Positions 15,138-22,594 of a stretch of 22,597 nt of DNA are shown here, one piece after another. The first letter of the stretch is position 1. Every line of letters starts with the position of its first letter. The notes under the pieces are model-generated. The model did no database searches and had not been told where the DNA came from. It worked only from the letters and a program-made list of their open reading frames with translations. The position numbers were made by a program, and so were the translations under genes. The stretch is from an uncultured Acidiphilium sp. (lineage in GTDB: Bacteria > Bacillota > Clostridia > Christensenellales > Borkfalkiaceae): contig CABUWK010000038.1 in the NCBI GenBank assembly GCA_902495325.1, positions 1 to 22,597 of the forward strand, written 5' to 3'.

Positions 15138-15142
15138 AATAA
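15110..15142 (+). promoter_or_regulatory. Candidate ECF promoter, copy 2 (lipoprotein gene)
   Basis: TGCAACAAAA (15110-15119), 11 bp, TTTGTTTAATAA (15131-15142), the same boxes and spacing as at 13085-13117. Only the intervening 11 bp and the flanks differ. A small hairpin (GCAGA 15162-15166 with TCTGC 15180-15184) lies in the leader before the ribosome site. Confidence 0.65.
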
Positions 15143-15202
15143 GCGTAAAACAAAACGAAAGGCAGAGCTCCTTACGAGATCTGCGAAAAGGAGGCAATTA
15201 TT

Positions 15203-16744
15203 ATGAAAAGAAAAGGTCTGGCGGCAATCGGGCTTTCGGCGTTGGTGGCTTGTTCCGCGCTTGCGTTCCCCGCATGCGGAGAAAAGGAAGAGGAAGGCGA
15301 AAAGCTTTCTTACGTCAGTCTCGATATCAACCCCTCGGTCGAACTCGTGGTCGACGAAGACAATCAGGTCGTGAGCGTTCGCGGCGCGAACGAAGACGGT
15401 CAGGTTCTTCTTTACGGAGAAAAGGGCGTGGAAGGCGCGGAACTTTCCGCCGCGGTGAAAAAACTTACCGCAGAAGCCGTCAATCTCGGCTATTTAAACG
15501 AAGATAACACGGTTGTGGAGATCACCGTCGCGGCGAGCGACGATAAGCTCGAAGCCGAGCTGAAAGGCAAGGTGAACGCAGGGCTCGAATGGACGAAAGA
15601 GCAGTGCAAGCTCGATCTCGAGATCTCGGAAGAGGGCGCGTATTCGATCAACCGTCGCCTGGAAGCGTTGAAGGAAAAATATCCCGACAACAAGGCGATT
15701 CAGAATCTTACGCTGAAAAAGTTTAAACTTGCTCTGTCTGCGTCCGAAACGGGAGACATCACCCTCGAGGCGGCGATCGACCTGAACGAAGCGGAACTGA
15801 TCGAAAAGATCCGCAATGCGGACGCTCAGCTTGAAGAATACGCGACGGAAGCTTACCGCAAGGTAAAGGCGGCGGCAACGGAAGCGTACGATCAGGCGAT
15901 CGCGCTGACGGCGAATCAGGTCTACACGAAGTTCTATGTGGAAAGCTACCTGAAAGGGGAACACAAGGATACCTTCTATTACGGCGCGACCTACAATCTG
16001 TATGCGGGCGCCGCGGTCGGGTTCGACTATGTGTGCAAGGCGGCGGAAAGCGTTTCCGCGGCGGTTGAATATCCGCTGACGAGCGAGCAGAGAGATGCGG
16101 TGCAGAAAGCCCTCGGTCTTACCGACGAGCAGATGACCGCGCTTGAAAACGAAAACGGAGACATCACGATCGCGAGCGTGGAGGCTTATGCCGACAAACT
16201 GTTCAAAAACAGCGAAACGGGCAAAGAACTGGAAGCGAAGAAAGAAGCTCTGACGGCGGCTCTGAACGGAGCGCAGACGGAGATCGAAGAAAAGCTTTCC
16301 AATGTTTACGAAGAATATAAGGTTCAGATCGACGCGGCTGTCGCCACGGCAAAATCCGCTCTTTATACCGTTAAAGTCTGCCTGCCCGTGGGCTTGCAGA
16401 ATATGTTCGACGATTACTGCAAAGATCTTACCGATATCGTGACCGATATCGAAGGTTCTCTGGAAGACGGAACGATCACGCTGGAAGAAATGAACGGATT
16501 CACCGCTCGTCTCGAAAGCAAAGCGGACGAATATTACGAAAAGATGAAAAACGACCTTTCCGAAGAAGAATGGAAAGGCGTTGAAGAAGAGAAAGCCGCG
16601 GCGATCGAAAAGATGACTTCCGAAAGAAAACAGATGGAAAGCGCGATTACGGACGCCGAAAAGAAGGCGAAAGACTATCTCGAAAACCTGAAAAAGCAGC
16701 ACGAGGAAAATTCGAAGATCCATATCGATATCACGCTCGGCTGA
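15203..16744 (+). CDS. Secreted lipoprotein with RsgI-like domain, paralogue of the anti-sigma ectodomain
   Basis: A 513-residue protein with a basic N-terminus, a hydrophobic signal and a probable lipid-attachment cysteine at C25 (FPACG, followed by an acidic linker); LVAC at C17 is an alternative. From residue 37, YVSLDINPSVELVVDEDNQVV matches the start of the RsgI-like domain in the preceding protein, including Asn43-Pro44. Later segments also correspond (LSAAVKKLTAEAVNLGYLN against LSVAMAKFTDEAAKLGYFN; EYYEKMKNDL against EYFEKMKSAL). The rest is helical and Glu/Lys-rich. There is no cytoplasmic anti-sigma part and no further membrane helix. AAGGAGG (15188-15194) lies eight bases before the ATG. 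The shared promoter motif makes it a likely target of the neighbouring sigma factor. Its function is unknown; a decoy, co-sensor or wall-associated effector are possibilities. Confidence 0.78.
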   Translation: MKRKGLAAIGLSALVACSALAFPACGEKEEEGEKLSYVSLDINPSVELVVDEDNQVVSVRGANEDGQVLLYGEKGVEGAELSAAVKKLTAEAVNLGYLNEDNTVVEITVAASDDKLEAELKGKVNAGLEWTKEQCKLDLEISEEGAYSINRRLEALKEKYPDNKAIQNLTLKKFKLALSASETGDITLEAAIDLNEAELIEKIRNADAQLEEYATEAYRKVKAAATEAYDQAIALTANQVYTKFYVESYLKGEHKDTFYYGATYNLYAGAAVGFDYVCKAAESVSAAVEYPLTSEQRDAVQKALGLTDEQMTALENENGDITIASVEAYADKLFKNSETGKELEAKKEALTAALNGAQTEIEEKLSNVYEEYKVQIDAAVATAKSALYTVKVCLPVGLQNMFDDYCKDLTDIVTDIEGSLEDGTITLEEMNGFTARLESKADEYYEKMKNDLSEEEWKGVEEEKAAAIEKMTSERKQMESAITDAEKKAKDYLENLKKQHEENSKIHIDITLG

Positions 16745-16796
16745 CAAAAATGTGCGGCGGACGGTTTGACCGGACCCGCCCGCACGGCGGACAGGG

Positions 16797-16826
16797 ATAA
16801 AACGAATCGCATCCGTTTTATTTCTG
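16797..16826 (+). terminator. Weak hairpin terminator after the lipoprotein gene
   Basis: ATAAAACG (16797-16804) and CGTTTTAT (16814-16821) form an 8-bp AT-rich stem followed by a short T-rich stretch. A GC-rich hairpin without T run (GTGCGG 16752-16757 with CCGCAC 16780-16785) lies just upstream. Confidence 0.45.
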
Positions 16827-16863
16827 CCCGGCATAAAAAGGCTCACTCATAAATACATCTCTG

Positions 16864-16914
16864 TAAAAAAAAGAGCGACGGCGCATCGGAATTCCGGTGC
16901 GCCGTTGTTTTTTT
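16864..16914. terminator. Bidirectional terminator between the lipoprotein and tetR genes
   Basis: A near-perfect palindrome at 16878-16905, with 14-bp arms (plus strand ACGGCGCATCGGAA and TTCCGGTGCGCCGT, one mismatch), is flanked by T runs on both strands: TTGTTTTTTT on the plus strand, and the A run at 16864-16872 read as T on the minus strand. It suits the two convergent genes. Confidence 0.88.
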
Positions 16915-17458
16915 ATTGCTTTACTTTCAGCAGGTTTACGCAGTGAGCGGATAACGCTTCGGTCGGTTCGCGGAAATCGCCGTCCGCCCAGTCGATGATC
17001 ACGTTCACGATCGCGCCCGCCCAGACAAGGCGGACGTATCTGTCCTTTTCGGGCAGGGCAGGGTCGTGCAGAACGAGAGAGTTCACGATCGAGAGATATT
17101 TGTATTTCAGCCCCGCATGGAAAAGCGTTTTCAGATCGTCCGCATGTTCGTATACGCAGGCGAACATCCTGCGGTACCAGCTTTCGTCCGTGGTTTCGCG
17201 GAAAGGACTGCCGATCCTGGCGATCATGGCGGAAGTATAATCTTCCACGGCGCATTCCAGAAGATCTTCCTTGGAAAGAAAGTTCCGGTAGAACGCCGTG
17301 CGGGAGATCCCCGCTTTTTTACAGATGTCCGTGATGCTGATCGCGGAAAACTCTTCCGTTTTCATCAGGGCAAACAGGGCGGCTTGCAGGCTTTCGATCG
17401 TAAGCCTGTTGTTTTTTTCGTTATGAAGTTTTAAACCGATCAGATTTTCGTCAGCCAT
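16913..17458 (-). CDS. TetR/AcrR family transcriptional regulator
   Basis: A 181-residue repressor-like protein. Its N-terminal TetR DNA-binding domain has the helix-turn-helix at about 39-61 (ISITDICKKAGISRTAFYRNF), followed by SKEDLL, the usual end of the domain. The C-terminal ligand domain looks like the Firmicute TetR_C_7 group, which accompanies many uncharacterised regulators. The ligand is unknown. It is divergent from the DegV/FakB gene across 176 bp, the classic layout for a regulator controlling its neighbour, so a role in fatty-acid uptake or membrane lipid control is a reasonable guess. The ATG has only a weak ribosome site (GGTGA), and no good -35 is visible on this strand. The stop codon lies in the T run of the bidirectional terminator. 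Confidence 0.9.
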   Translation of the reverse strand: MADENLIGLKLHNEKNNRLTIESLQAALFALMKTEEFSAISITDICKKAGISRTAFYRNFLSKEDLLECAVEDYTSAMIARIGSPFRETTDESWYRRMFACVYEHADDLKTLFHAGLKYKYLSIVNSLVLHDPALPEKDRYVRLVWAGAIVNVIIDWADGDFREPTEALSAHCVNLLKVKQ

Positions 17459-17498
17459 TACAAAATCACCGTTTTTGTCATTCGCGTTGCAAAATTCG

Positions 17499-17528
17499 TT
17501 GCGTTGCGCGCAGAAAATATATTATAAT
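17499..17528 (+). promoter_or_regulatory. Sigma-A-type promoter for the degV-family gene
   Basis: TTGCGT (17499-17504), an 18-bp spacer and a perfect TATAAT (17523-17528). The predicted start near 17534 coincides with the beginning of the structured leader. Three CGTTGC repeats (from 17485, 17497 and 17502) overlap the -35 and may be an operator. Confidence 0.6.
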
Positions 17529-17532
17529 GAGG

Positions 17533-17602
17533 GTGTTGCATTTCTTATGCTCGCATTCGGTCGGGCGGGTTCAGACTCGCCCAAGCAAGCATATTGTAAC
17601 AC
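17533..17602 (+). ncRNA. Structured 5' leader of the degV-family mRNA (unassigned cis-regulatory RNA candidate)
   Basis: Three nested helices can be drawn. P1: TGTTGCA (17534-17540) with TGTAACA (17595-17601), one G-U. P2: TATGCTCGC (17546-17554) with GCAAGCATA (17585-17593), one mismatch. P3: GGGCGGGT (17563-17570) with ACTCGCCC (17575-17582), one G-U, TCAG loop. The internal loops are asymmetric (5/1 and 8/2 nt). I recognise no known riboswitch class and see no terminator, so control, if any, would act on translation or stability. Confidence 0.45.
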
Positions 17603-17634
17603 ATTCCGGAAAAAAAGTAAACGAATGAGGCTTT

Positions 17635-18498
17635 ATGGAAAAATATTTGTTGTTTATGGACGTTGCGGGCGATGTCGATCTTGCCCTTGCGAAGGAAAAC
17701 GGACTTCGTTTCGTTCCGATGGAATTTATCATCGACGGAGAAAGTAAGATTTACGACGAAACGCCGGAAGGGCTTGACGTAAACGATTTTTATAATTGGA
17801 TCAAGGAAGACAAACAGATCCGCACCACGCAGATCAATTCTTATAAATACGAGGAGTTTTTCTCCCCCTATCTGAAAGACGGATATTCCGTTTTGTATCT
17901 CTGCCTTTCGAGCGGGCTTTCTTCCACCTATCAGTCGGCTTGCGCGGCGGCGGAAGAACTGAAAAAGCAGTATCCCGACGTGAAACTCGTTCCCGTCGAT
18001 TCTCTGCTTGCCACGGCGCCCATGGGGCTTCTGTGCGAACGCATGATCGAAAACAAAAACAAAGGGCTTTCGATCGACGACAACGCGAAAGACCTGAACG
18101 AAATGAAACTGAAAGTCGCGGGGTACGTCTTCGTGGACGATCTCAACACCTTGAAACGGGGCGGAAGGATCAGCCCGGCGGTTGCGTTTGTGGGTGCGCT
18201 TCTGAACATCAAACCGATCATCACCATTTACGACGGTACTTTGCATGTGATCGACAAGCAGAAGGGCGTGAAAAATTCGATCCGCAAACTTTGCGAATAT
18301 TTTGAAGAACAGCACGATTTCTCCGTTTCCGATACCTTCTACATCGCGGATGCCTGCGAAAAAGAACATGCGGACGAACTGGAGCAGGCTGCCCGCGCCG
18401 TTGTGCCCGACTGCACGATCAAAAGAAGATTTCTTTCTCCCATCATCGGGGCGCACCTTGGAAAGGGCGCGATCGTGATTTCCTTCTGGAAAAAGTGA
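17635..18498 (+). CDS. DegV family protein (FakB-type fatty-acid-binding protein)
   Basis: A 287-residue soluble protein of the DegV family, whose FakB members bind a fatty acid and present it to the kinase FakA, feeding host or recycled fatty acids into phospholipids. Family motifs: TTQIN (64-68), the carboxylate-binding segment SSGLSSTY (92-99), DDLNTLKRGGRIS in the middle of the C-terminal half, and PIIGAHLGKGAI near the end. The N-terminal DSTADL-type motif is altered to MDVAGDVDL. No FakA kinase is encoded in the window. The ATG is preceded by GAATGAGG, a modest ribosome site. It has its own promoter and a structured leader, is divergent from a tetR gene and is followed by a terminator. 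Confidence 0.92.
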   Translation: MEKYLLFMDVAGDVDLALAKENGLRFVPMEFIIDGESKIYDETPEGLDVNDFYNWIKEDKQIRTTQINSYKYEEFFSPYLKDGYSVLYLCLSSGLSSTYQSACAAAEELKKQYPDVKLVPVDSLLATAPMGLLCERMIENKNKGLSIDDNAKDLNEMKLKVAGYVFVDDLNTLKRGGRISPAVAFVGALLNIKPIITIYDGTLHVIDKQKGVKNSIRKLCEYFEEQHDFSVSDTFYIADACEKEHADELEQAARAVVPDCTIKRRFLSPIIGAHLGKGAIVISFWKK

Positions 18499-18564
18499 TT
18501 CCGGCGGAAAAGGAAGCCTTTAAGGGGATCCGTGATAGCGGATGCCGGGATTCAAGAATTATTT

Positions 18565-18585
18565 ACCGGCTAATTTGCCGGTTTT
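18565..18585 (+). terminator. Intrinsic terminator of the degV-family gene
   Basis: ACCGGC (18565-18570) and GCCGGT (18577-18582) around TAATTT, followed by a short T run. It ends three bases before the -35 of the next promoter. Confidence 0.65.
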
Positions 18586-18587
18586 GC

Positions 18588-18617
18588 TTGACAAAGGCGC
18601 CGTCGGTATGATAGAAT
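18588..18617 (+). promoter_or_regulatory. Sigma-A promoter of the riboswitch/P-type ATPase transcript
   Basis: A perfect TTGACA (18588-18593), an 18-bp spacer and TAGAAT (18612-18617). The predicted start near 18624 coincides with the 5' end of the riboswitch. Confidence 0.8.
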
Positions 18618-18623
18618 AAACAC

Positions 18624-18778
18624 AGTAAGGGAGTAATCCGCGCGGTTTTCGCGTGGCGGAATCAACATCATGGGCTTCGCTCTGGTTCCGCCGTACCGTC
18701 CCGTCGCCGACCGGAAAGGGAATGGCGGCATTTATGGTAAAGGATGAGACTTATCCGTAAAGGATAAGTCTTTTTTTT
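18624..18778 (+). ncRNA. yybP-ykoY-type (Mn2+-sensing) riboswitch with terminator platform
   Basis: The 397-bp gap before the cation ATPase holds a structured leader. After GTAAG (18625-18629) comes GGGAGTA, the conserved loop of the yybP-ykoY class. Next are a hairpin closed by TCCGC and GCGGA, a helix with a CAACATCATGGGC strand, and further paired regions around GCCGTACC and GACCGG. GTAAG can pair with CTTAT (18750-18754) as the closing helix; those same bases form the 5' arm of the terminator at 18748-18778. Metal binding would therefore favour read-through. This RNA class senses Mn2+ and is known upstream of P-type ATPases and other Mn2+ exporters, which supports the call. I could not run a covariance model. 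Between the terminator and the ATPase (18779-18895) I see only the ribosome site. Confidence 0.75.
18748..18778 (+). terminator. Riboswitch-controlled terminator
   Basis: GACTTATCC (18748-18756) pairs perfectly with GGATAAGTC (18762-18770) around GTAAA, followed by eight T. The 5' arm overlaps the 3' side of the proposed riboswitch closing helix. Confidence 0.88.
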
Positions 18779-18895
18779 ACGATAAAAACAGGGATCGGTT
18801 TTGACGCGGAACCGCAGGCGGGGAAACTTCCGGAACAAAATCCTCACCCTGCGCCGATTGCCGGAAAAAGCTTTCGCGCAAAAAAGGAGAAAAAA

Positions 18896-21565
18896 GTGAA
18901 AGAGTATCTTTCGACAAAAGAAGAAGTCATGCGGGAATTTTCCGTAACGGAAAAGGGTCTCGCGGGCGCGCAAGCCGACGAGGCTTTGCAGAAGTTCGGC
19001 AAGAACAAGCTGAAAGAAGGAAAGAAAAAGAGCGTTGTTTTAAAACTTCTGGAACAGTTTATCGAACCGATGACGCTTATCCTGATCGTTGCCGCGATCA
19101 TTTCCGGCGTGCTTTCGATCGTGGAAAAATCCTTCCCGTCGGACGTGCTGATCATCGTGGTGGTCGTGATCATCAACGCGGTGCTCGGCGTGGTGCAGGA
19201 GAGCAAGGCGGAATCGGCGATCGAGGCGTTGAACGAGATCGCCGCGAGTACGTCGAAAGTCATCCGCGACGGCAAGCAGATCGTGATCCACAGCGAGGAC
19301 GTCGTTCCCGGAGATATCGTTGTGCTCGAAGCGGGCGACGCCGTGCCGGCAGACGGGCGTATCATCGAATGCGCTTCGCTCAAGATCGAAGAGGCGGCAC
19401 TGACGGGCGAATCGGTCCCCGTGAATAAAACGGATGACGTGATTTTTGCCGGCGAAAGCGGAACCGTGCCTCTCGGAGACAGAAAGAACATGGCGTTTAT
19501 GGGTTCCACCGTCGTTTACGGCAGAGGAAAACTTCTTGTGACCGCCACGGGCATGAACACCGAAATGGGCAAGATCGCGGATGCTCTTTCTTCCGCGCAG
19601 GAAGGAAAGACCCCTTTGCAGCAGAAACTTTCCCATTTAAGCAAAATTCTGACCTATCTTGTCGTCGGGATCTGCGTGGTCGTGTTCGCGGTGAACGTGA
19701 TCCGAAGCGCGATCGGTGGAGAGATCGGGTTCCATACGGTGCTCAATACCTTCATGATCGCCGTTTCTCTCGCCGTTGCCGCCATTCCGGAAGGTCTTGC
19801 GACCGTCGTTACGATCGTCCTTTCCATCGGCGTTACCAATATGTCGAAACGCAACGCGATCATCCGCAAGCTCACCGCGGTGGAAACGCTCGGCTGCGCG
19901 GGGATCATCTGTTCGGATAAAACGGGTACGCTCACGCAGAACAAGATGACCGTCGTGAAGGAATACGGCGATAAAGATCTCCTTGCGAAGGGGATGTCTC
20001 TTTGTTCGGACGCCGTTTACGACCCCGAGAAGAAATGCGCCGTCGGCGAGCCGACCGAATGCGCGCTCGTCGATTTTGCGGACAAAGCGGGGTTCGATAA
20101 ACGCGGAAAAGATCTCCGCGCGGGGGAAGTTCCCTTCGATTCCGTGAGAAAGATGATGTCTACCCTTCACGAAGAAGAAGGGGAGATCGTGCAGTATACG
20201 AAGGGCGCTCCGGACGAGATCCTCGCGCGGTGCGACAGGCTCCTTCAAAACGGCGGGATCCGCCCGATGACCGGGAAGGACAGAGAAGAGATCCTGGCGA
20301 AAAACAAGGAATACGCAGACGGCGCGCTCCGCGTGCTTGCCCTTGCGGTGAAAAAGTATCCGACCCTTCCCGGGGCGATCGACAGCGCTTCGCTTGAAAA
20401 AGACATGTGCTTTGTCGGGCTTGTCGGTATGATCGATCCCGTCCGTCCCGAAGTGAAGGACGCCATCGCGGTCTGCCGCGAAGCCGGCATCAGACCGGTC
20501 ATGATCACGGGCGATCATAAGGATACCGCCGTTGCCATCGCGACGGAGCTCGGCATCTTAAAAGATAAAAGCGAGGCGATCACGGGGGCGGAACTCGATA
20601 AGATTTCCGACGAAGAGTTTGCCGACAAAGTGGAGCAGTATTCCGTTTATGCCCGCGTTCAGCCCGAACACAAAACGAGGATCGTCAATGCGTGGCGCGC
20701 GCGCGGTCAGGTGACGGCGATGACGGGCGACGGCGTGAACGACGCTCCTTCCATCAAAAACGCCGATATCGGCGTGGGAATGGGCATTACGGGAACGGAC
20801 GTCACGAAAAACGTTGCCGACATGATCCTGACCGACGATAACTTTGCCACGATCGTTTCCGCCGTCGGCGAGGGCAGAAGGATTTATGACAACATCCGCA
20901 AAGCCATTCAGTTCCTGCTTGCTTCCAATCTGTCCGAAGTTCTTTCGATCTTCTTCGCGTCTCTGGTCGGGTTTACGATTTTCGAACCCGTGCATCTGCT
21001 CTGGATCAACCTGATCACGGACTGCTTGCCCGCGCTTTCTCTCGGAATGGAAAAAGAGGAGAAAAACGTAATGCGTCGCCCGCCGAGAAGTACGAAAGAC
21101 GGTATTTTCTCGAACGGCGTCGGTGCGGCGATCGCTTATCAGGGGCTTTTCATTACGGCGATCACGATCCTTTCTTACTTTATCGGCAGTCATTTCCTTG
21201 CAAATTCGTGGCATGCCGATGCGATCGCTTCCGGTGCATACGACAGCGTTCGCCTCGGACAGACGATGGCTTTCCTTACCCTTTCGATGGCGGAAATTTT
21301 CCATTCGTTCAACATGCGTTCGCTGAAGGGTTCCATATTCCGTCTGAAAAACATGAACTGGTGGCTCGTAGGCGCGGGGATCTCTTCGTTGCTTCTTACA
21401 ACGGCTGTCATCGAAATTCCTTTCCTTGCGAATGCCTTCGAGCTTGTGAACCTTTCGATCGCGGAATATGCGATCGCGCTGGCTCTTGCCGTCACCACGA
21501 TCCCTTTCGTCGAAGCGGTGAAGGAGGTCGTTGCGCTTGTCGGAAAGAAAAAAGCGAAAAAATAA
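18896..21565 (+). CDS. P2A-type cation-transporting ATPase (Ca2+/Mn2+ exporter)
   Basis: A complete 889-residue P-type ATPase: N-terminal cytoplasmic segment, ten membrane helices, actuator motif TGES (170-173), PEG in helix 4 (298-300), phosphorylated Asp341 in DKTGTLT, nucleotide-site KGAPDE (436-441) and the hinge TGDGVNDAPS (610-619). Transport-site residues match SERCA-type pumps: IPEG in M4, SNLSE in M5 (N678, E681), N705 and D709 in M6, and an M8 Glu in SMAEIFHSFN. Such pumps export Ca2+, and some Mn2+. The yybP-ykoY-type leader argues that Mn2+ is a physiological substrate, as with the related Lactococcus yoaB pump. The start is GTG, with AAAGGAGA (18883-18890) upstream. It is transcribed alone and followed by a terminator. 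Confidence 0.95.
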   Translation: MKEYLSTKEEVMREFSVTEKGLAGAQADEALQKFGKNKLKEGKKKSVVLKLLEQFIEPMTLILIVAAIISGVLSIVEKSFPSDVLIIVVVVIINAVLGVVQESKAESAIEALNEIAASTSKVIRDGKQIVIHSEDVVPGDIVVLEAGDAVPADGRIIECASLKIEEAALTGESVPVNKTDDVIFAGESGTVPLGDRKNMAFMGSTVVYGRGKLLVTATGMNTEMGKIADALSSAQEGKTPLQQKLSHLSKILTYLVVGICVVVFAVNVIRSAIGGEIGFHTVLNTFMIAVSLAVAAIPEGLATVVTIVLSIGVTNMSKRNAIIRKLTAVETLGCAGIICSDKTGTLTQNKMTVVKEYGDKDLLAKGMSLCSDAVYDPEKKCAVGEPTECALVDFADKAGFDKRGKDLRAGEVPFDSVRKMMSTLHEEEGEIVQYTKGAPDEILARCDRLLQNGGIRPMTGKDREEILAKNKEYADGALRVLALAVKKYPTLPGAIDSASLEKDMCFVGLVGMIDPVRPEVKDAIAVCREAGIRPVMITGDHKDTAVAIATELGILKDKSEAITGAELDKISDEEFADKVEQYSVYARVQPEHKTRIVNAWRARGQVTAMTGDGVNDAPSIKNADIGVGMGITGTDVTKNVADMILTDDNFATIVSAVGEGRRIYDNIRKAIQFLLASNLSEVLSIFFASLVGFTIFEPVHLLWINLITDCLPALSLGMEKEEKNVMRRPPRSTKDGIFSNGVGAAIAYQGLFITAITILSYFIGSHFLANSWHADAIASGAYDSVRLGQTMAFLTLSMAEIFHSFNMRSLKGSIFRLKNMNWWLVGAGISSLLLTTAVIEIPFLANAFELVNLSIAEYAIALALAVTTIPFVEAVKEVVALVGKKKAKK

Positions 21566-21661
21566 ACCGACCCCGGAATTGTTTCGGCGTCGGCATAACG
21601 ATAAGGCGGCTTTCACCGCGGTTTCCGCAGGGAACTTCGGGGAAAGGCGCAGGATTCAAAG

Positions 21662-21690
21662 AAAGGGCGCGGCGTTTTGCCGCGCCTTTT
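21662..21690 (+). terminator. Intrinsic terminator of the P-type ATPase gene
   Basis: GGCGCGGC (21666-21673) and GCCGCGCC (21679-21686), extended by AAAG against TTTT. Strong GC stem, short T run. Confidence 0.75.
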
Positions 21691-21706
21691 CCGGGAGGTG
21701 ACCGCG

Positions 21707-22354
21707 TTGTATTTTAAATACGGAGAAACAGAGATTTCCTTTCTGAAACAAAAGGATAAACGGCTTGGTGAAATAATCGACGCCGTCGGGCATATTGACA
21801 GAACGGCGGATACGGATCTGTTTTCGTCTGTCGTTCACCATATCATCGGACAACAGATTTCAACCAAGGCACAGGCTACGATCTGGCAAAGAATGCAGGA
21901 TGCACTCGGCGAGGTGACCGCGGAGACGATCCTTGCGGCAGGCGTTCCGAAACTGCAATCGACAGGCATAACGTTCCGCAAGGCGGAATACATCACGGAT
22001 TTTGCCGGAAGAGTTTGCAGCGGAGAATTTGATCCCGATGCCGTCGCACATATGAGCGATGCCGATGCGATCCGCGAACTGAGCGCATTGAAAGGGATCG
22101 GCGTCTGGACGGCGGAAATGATCCTGCTGTTCTGTCTGCAACGCCCCGACGTTTTCAGCTTTGACGATCTTGCGATTCAGCGCGGTCTGCGTATGGTCTA
22201 TCGTCACAGAAAAATCGATCGCAAGCTGTTCGAAAAATACCGCCGTCGTTTCAGCCCTTACTGCAGCGTGGCAAGTCTGTACCTCTGGGCGGTGGCAGGC
22301 GGCGCGATCCCGGAACTTAAAGATTGTACGAAGAAAAGTAAAAAGAAGGAGTGA
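21707..22354 (+). CDS. DNA-3-methyladenine glycosylase 2 (AlkA-like, HhH-GPD superfamily)
   Basis: A base-excision repair enzyme of 215 residues that would remove alkylated purines such as 3-methyladenine. Visible features: VVHHIIGQQIS near residue 42, where the family has its first conserved helix; the helix-hairpin-helix LKGIGVWTAEMIL (128-140); and FDDLAIQRG (152-160), where the second Asp (D154) takes the place of AlkA's catalytic Asp238. It lacks the N-terminal beta domain of E. coli AlkA, as short bacterial forms do. I choose TTG 21707 because GGGAGGTG (21693-21700) is six bases upstream; an upstream in-frame ATG (21677) lies inside the terminator hairpin of the previous gene and has no ribosome site. 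The C-terminus is Lys-rich. No cys4 or ogt-type partner is adjacent. Confidence 0.9.
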   Translation: MYFKYGETEISFLKQKDKRLGEIIDAVGHIDRTADTDLFSSVVHHIIGQQISTKAQATIWQRMQDALGEVTAETILAAGVPKLQSTGITFRKAEYITDFAGRVCSGEFDPDAVAHMSDADAIRELSALKGIGVWTAEMILLFCLQRPDVFSFDDLAIQRGLRMVYRHRKIDRKLFEKYRRRFSPYCSVASLYLWAVAGGAIPELKDCTKKSKKKE

Positions 22355-22481
22355 AGCGGTATCCCGACCTTACCGCTATGCTGAAGCTTCGATCGTCATT
22401 CCGTGCCGCCTGTGTTGCGGGAGCAAACGGAAGCCTTACGGGTATGCCGGCGGTGTTGACAAAAAGAAAAAGCTGCCCGAA
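22355..22481. other. Intergenic remnant between alkA and the right IS3 end
   Basis: There is no gene here that I can support. A hairpin without T run (AGCGGTA 22355-22361 with TACCGCT 22371-22377) lies just after the alkA stop. A TTGACA (22456-22461) sits where its -10 would fall on the IS junction. Any gene that originally followed alkA lies beyond the insertion. Confidence 0.5.
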
Positions 22482-22594
22482 TGAAGTGAACCCCAAAAGT
22501 TGGACAAAATATTTTAATTAAATGATTTGAGATTGAGTTCGGTATTGTGCCGGACTCATTTTCAATTTGAGAGATATTCTCTCATTGTTGTAGT
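22479..22594. repeat. Right arm of the perfect 116-bp inverted repeat
   Basis: Exact reverse complement of bases 1-116. The window continues three bases past the arm, which would extend the transposase frame by one more Tyr codon. Confidence 0.97.

Noticed and set aside
15494..16846. 450-codon open frame on the minus strand across the lipoprotein gene
   Set aside because: Antisense shadow: Arg/Phe-rich translation without domains, while the plus-strand gene has signal peptide, ribosome site and homology to its neighbour.
17562..17583. GGGTTCAGACTC in the degV leader resembles a tRNA T-arm
   Set aside because: No acceptor, D or anticodon arms can be arranged around it; the stem-loop is better explained as the tip of the leader hairpin.
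22161..22484. 107-codon plus-strand frame overlapping the end of alkA, with a Cys-rich segment
   Set aside because: It begins inside alkA in another frame, has no ribosome site, and its stop is made by the first bases of the IS end.
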